Below the pieces are notes generated by a model. That model had not been told where the DNA came from. It saw nothing but the letters and a program-made list of their open reading frames with translations, and did no database searches. Positions 33,189-34,617 of a stretch of DNA of 34,617 nt are shown here, one piece after another (positions within the stretch are counted from its first letter, which is position 1; each line of letters opens with the position of its first letter). A program made the position numbers and the translations under genes. The stretch covers positions 1-34,617 of the forward strand of contig JAQYCE010000023.1 of NCBI GenBank assembly GCA_029003555.1. The letters run 5' to 3'. Origin of the DNA: Bacillota bacterium. Lineage in GTDB: Bacteria > Bacillota > Clostridia > Tissierellales > Peptoniphilaceae.

Positions 33189-34617
33189 ATGGCAATCTAC
33201 CTAACCGAACCATCACGCACATTTCATGAATATTTGCTGATTCCGGGCTATTCGTCCAGCGAAAATATTCCCGACCGGGTGGATTTAACCACCCCCCTGG
33301 TCCGCTTCAAGAAGGGAGAAGACCCGGCACTTTCCCTGCGGATTCCTATGGTCTCGGCCATCATGCAGTCGGTTTCCAACGACACCCTGGCCATCGCCTT
33401 GGCCGGTCAAGGAGGCCTCTCCTTTATTTACGGGTCCCAGTCCATTGAAAGTCAGGCCCGGATGATCAAGTCGGTCAAGGATTATAAGGCCGGTTTCGTC
33501 CCCTCCGATTCCAACATTTCCCCTGACTCCACCCTGGATGACGTGCTGGCCCTGAAAGAAAAGACCGGCCACTCCACCATGGCGGTGACGGAGGATGGAA
33601 CCCAGCATGGGAAGCTAGTGGGGATTGTCACCTCCAGAGACTACCGTCTCTCCCGGATGGATGGGACGGAAAAGGTGGAGACCTTCATGACCCCCTTTGA
33701 CCAGCTGGTTTTTGGCCAGGAGGGAATCACTCTTTCCGAAGCCAACAATATTCTCTGGGATAAGAAGCTCAATGCCCTGCCCATCATCGATAAAGAAGAC
33801 CGTTTGGTCGCCTTTGTCTTCCGCAAGGACTACGACCGCCACAAAGAAAACCCCAATGAACTTTTAGATGAACATAAAAGACTTCTGGTGGGAGCAGGAA
33901 TCAATACCCGGGACTACAAGGAAAGGGTTCCGGCCCTGGTGGAAGCTGGGGCAGACGTCCTCTGCATCGACTCCTCCGAAGGCTTTTCCGAATGGCAGAA
34001 GCTGACCATTGAATGGATCCGCCAGGAATATGGCGACAAGGTCAAGGTCGGTGCCGGAAACGTGGTTGATGGAGAGGGCTTCCGCTTCCTCGCCGACTGC
34101 GGTGCTGACTTCGTTAAAATCGGGATCGGCGGCGGGTCCATCTGCATCACCCGGGAAACCAAGGGGATCGGCCGTGGACAGGCCACCGCCGTCATCGACG
34201 TGGCCCGTGAGCGGAATAAGTACTTTGAAGAAACCGGGATTTATGTCCCCATATGCTCGGACGGGGGAATTGTCTACGACCACCACATCACCCTGGCCCT
34301 GGCCATGGGGGCGGACTTCTGCATGTTGGGCCGGTATTTTGCCCGCTTCGATGAGTCCCCAACCGCGAAAATTAATATCAACGGGACCATGATGAAGGAG
34401 TATTGGGGAGAAGGCTCTGCCCGCGCCCGGAACTGGGAGCGCTATGATTTGGGCGGGAAGCAGGGGCTCAAGTTTGAAGAAGGTGTGGACTCCTATGTCC
34501 CCTATGCCGGCACCCTGAAGGATAACGTGGACGCTTCTTTGGCCAAGGTCAAGGCGACCATGTGCAATTGCGGGGCCCTCAACCTTGAGGAACTCCACGA
34601 AAAAGCCAAGCTCACCC
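33189..34617 (+). CDS. guaB: IMP dehydrogenase (3' end beyond the window)
   Basis: The ATG at 33189 has AAGGAGG upstream; 476 codons are seen and no stop occurs before the window end. The enzyme oxidises IMP to XMP, the first step of guanine nucleotide synthesis. A TIM barrel ([14 protein letters not shown]) is interrupted by two CBS repeats (for example [11 protein letters not shown]). The active-site loop [19 protein letters not shown] holds the catalytic Cys, with [12 protein letters not shown] before it and [20 protein letters not shown] after it. The later segment [20 protein letters not shown] differs from the usual bacterial YRGMGSIGAM flap and resembles, from memory, IMPDHs of kinetoplastids and some bacteria. 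It is probably cotranscribed with obgE. Confidence 0.95.
   Translation, partial: MAIYLTEPSRTFHEYLLIPGYSSSENIPDRVDLTTPLVRFKKGEDPALSLRIPMVSAIMQSVSNDTLAIALAGQGGLSFIYGSQSIESQARMIKSVKDYKAGFVPSDSNISPDSTLDDVLALKEKTGHSTMAVTEDGTQHGKLVGIVTSRDYRLSRMDGTEKVETFMTPFDQLVFGQEGITLSEANNILWDKKLNALPIIDKEDRLVAFVFRKDYDRHKENPNELLDEHKRLLVGAGINTRDYKERVPALVEAGADVLCIDSSEGFSEWQKLTIEWIRQEYGDKVKVGAGNVVDGEGFRFLADCGADFVKIGIGGGSICITRETKGIGRGQATAVIDVARERNKYFEETGIYVPICSDGGIVYDHHITLALAMGADFCMLGRYFARFDESPTAKININGTMMKEYWGEGSARARNWERYDLGGKQGLKFEEGVDSYVPYAGTLKDNVDASLAKVKATMCNCGALNLEELHEKAKLT

Overview
The window reads as chromosomal DNA of a Gram-positive, anaerobic, peptide-fermenting member of the Firmicutes (Clostridia/Tissierellia, possibly Peptoniphilaceae-like). 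The reasons are: a CIRCE-controlled groESL operon, a sodium/proton-pumping Rnf complex, a class B sortase, the rplU-prp-rpmA cluster with an L27 N-terminal extension, the radC-mreBCD-PBP2 cell-shape cluster and tRNA genes without encoded CCA. The genus is an inference. Gene density is high, almost everything is on the + strand, and no insertion sequence, prophage, CRISPR array or rRNA gene is visible.

Layout. 1-1734: the 3' end of a ParA/CpaE-like ATPase gene overlapping a DUF6382-like/FHA protein gene. 1792-6387: mutY, pepF, an unrecognised acidic protein and sortase B. 6405-8577: groES-groEL with promoter, CIRCE and terminator. 8578-9307: an AT-rich intergenic region full of short repeats, then an orphan HTH/sigma-like protein. 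9352-11428: an atypical response regulator, a 16S rRNA pseudouridine synthase and a metallophosphoesterase. 11425-13287 (minus strand): a UvrD/PcrA-like helicase, the only minus-strand gene I support. 13488-17635: tRNA-Leu(CAA), polA, coaE and a lytic transglycosylase. 17755-23018: tRNA-Leu(GAG) and rnfCDGEAB. 23033-24780: a NusG domain II-like membrane protein, a Gx-type membrane protein and radC. 24913-30736: mreB, mreC, mreD and a very large class B penicillin-binding protein. 30740-34617: rplU, prp, rpmA, obgE and a guaB cut by the window end.

How the genes fit together. Rnf couples ferredoxin oxidation to NAD reduction and ion pumping, which suits amino-acid fermentation fed by peptidases such as PepF. 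MreBCD plus PBP2 form the elongation machinery, with the lytic transglycosylase and sortase as further cell-envelope genes. Prp is encoded between its presumed substrate L27 and L21. Helicase, MutY, PolA and RadC are genome-maintenance genes spread through the window.

Most genes are conserved housekeeping genes. The points that stand out are: two tRNA-Leu genes each followed by a strong intrinsic terminator that sits almost directly on the ribosome-binding site of the next operon (polA, rnf); a response regulator without its phosphoacceptor aspartate; three sets of unexplained short repeats before the HTH gene at 8807; a 15-bp inverted repeat over the groESL promoter; hairpins that could hide the ribosome-binding sites of mutY and radC; an altered GroEL tail; an oversized PBP2; and an IMP dehydrogenase with a non-canonical active-site flap.
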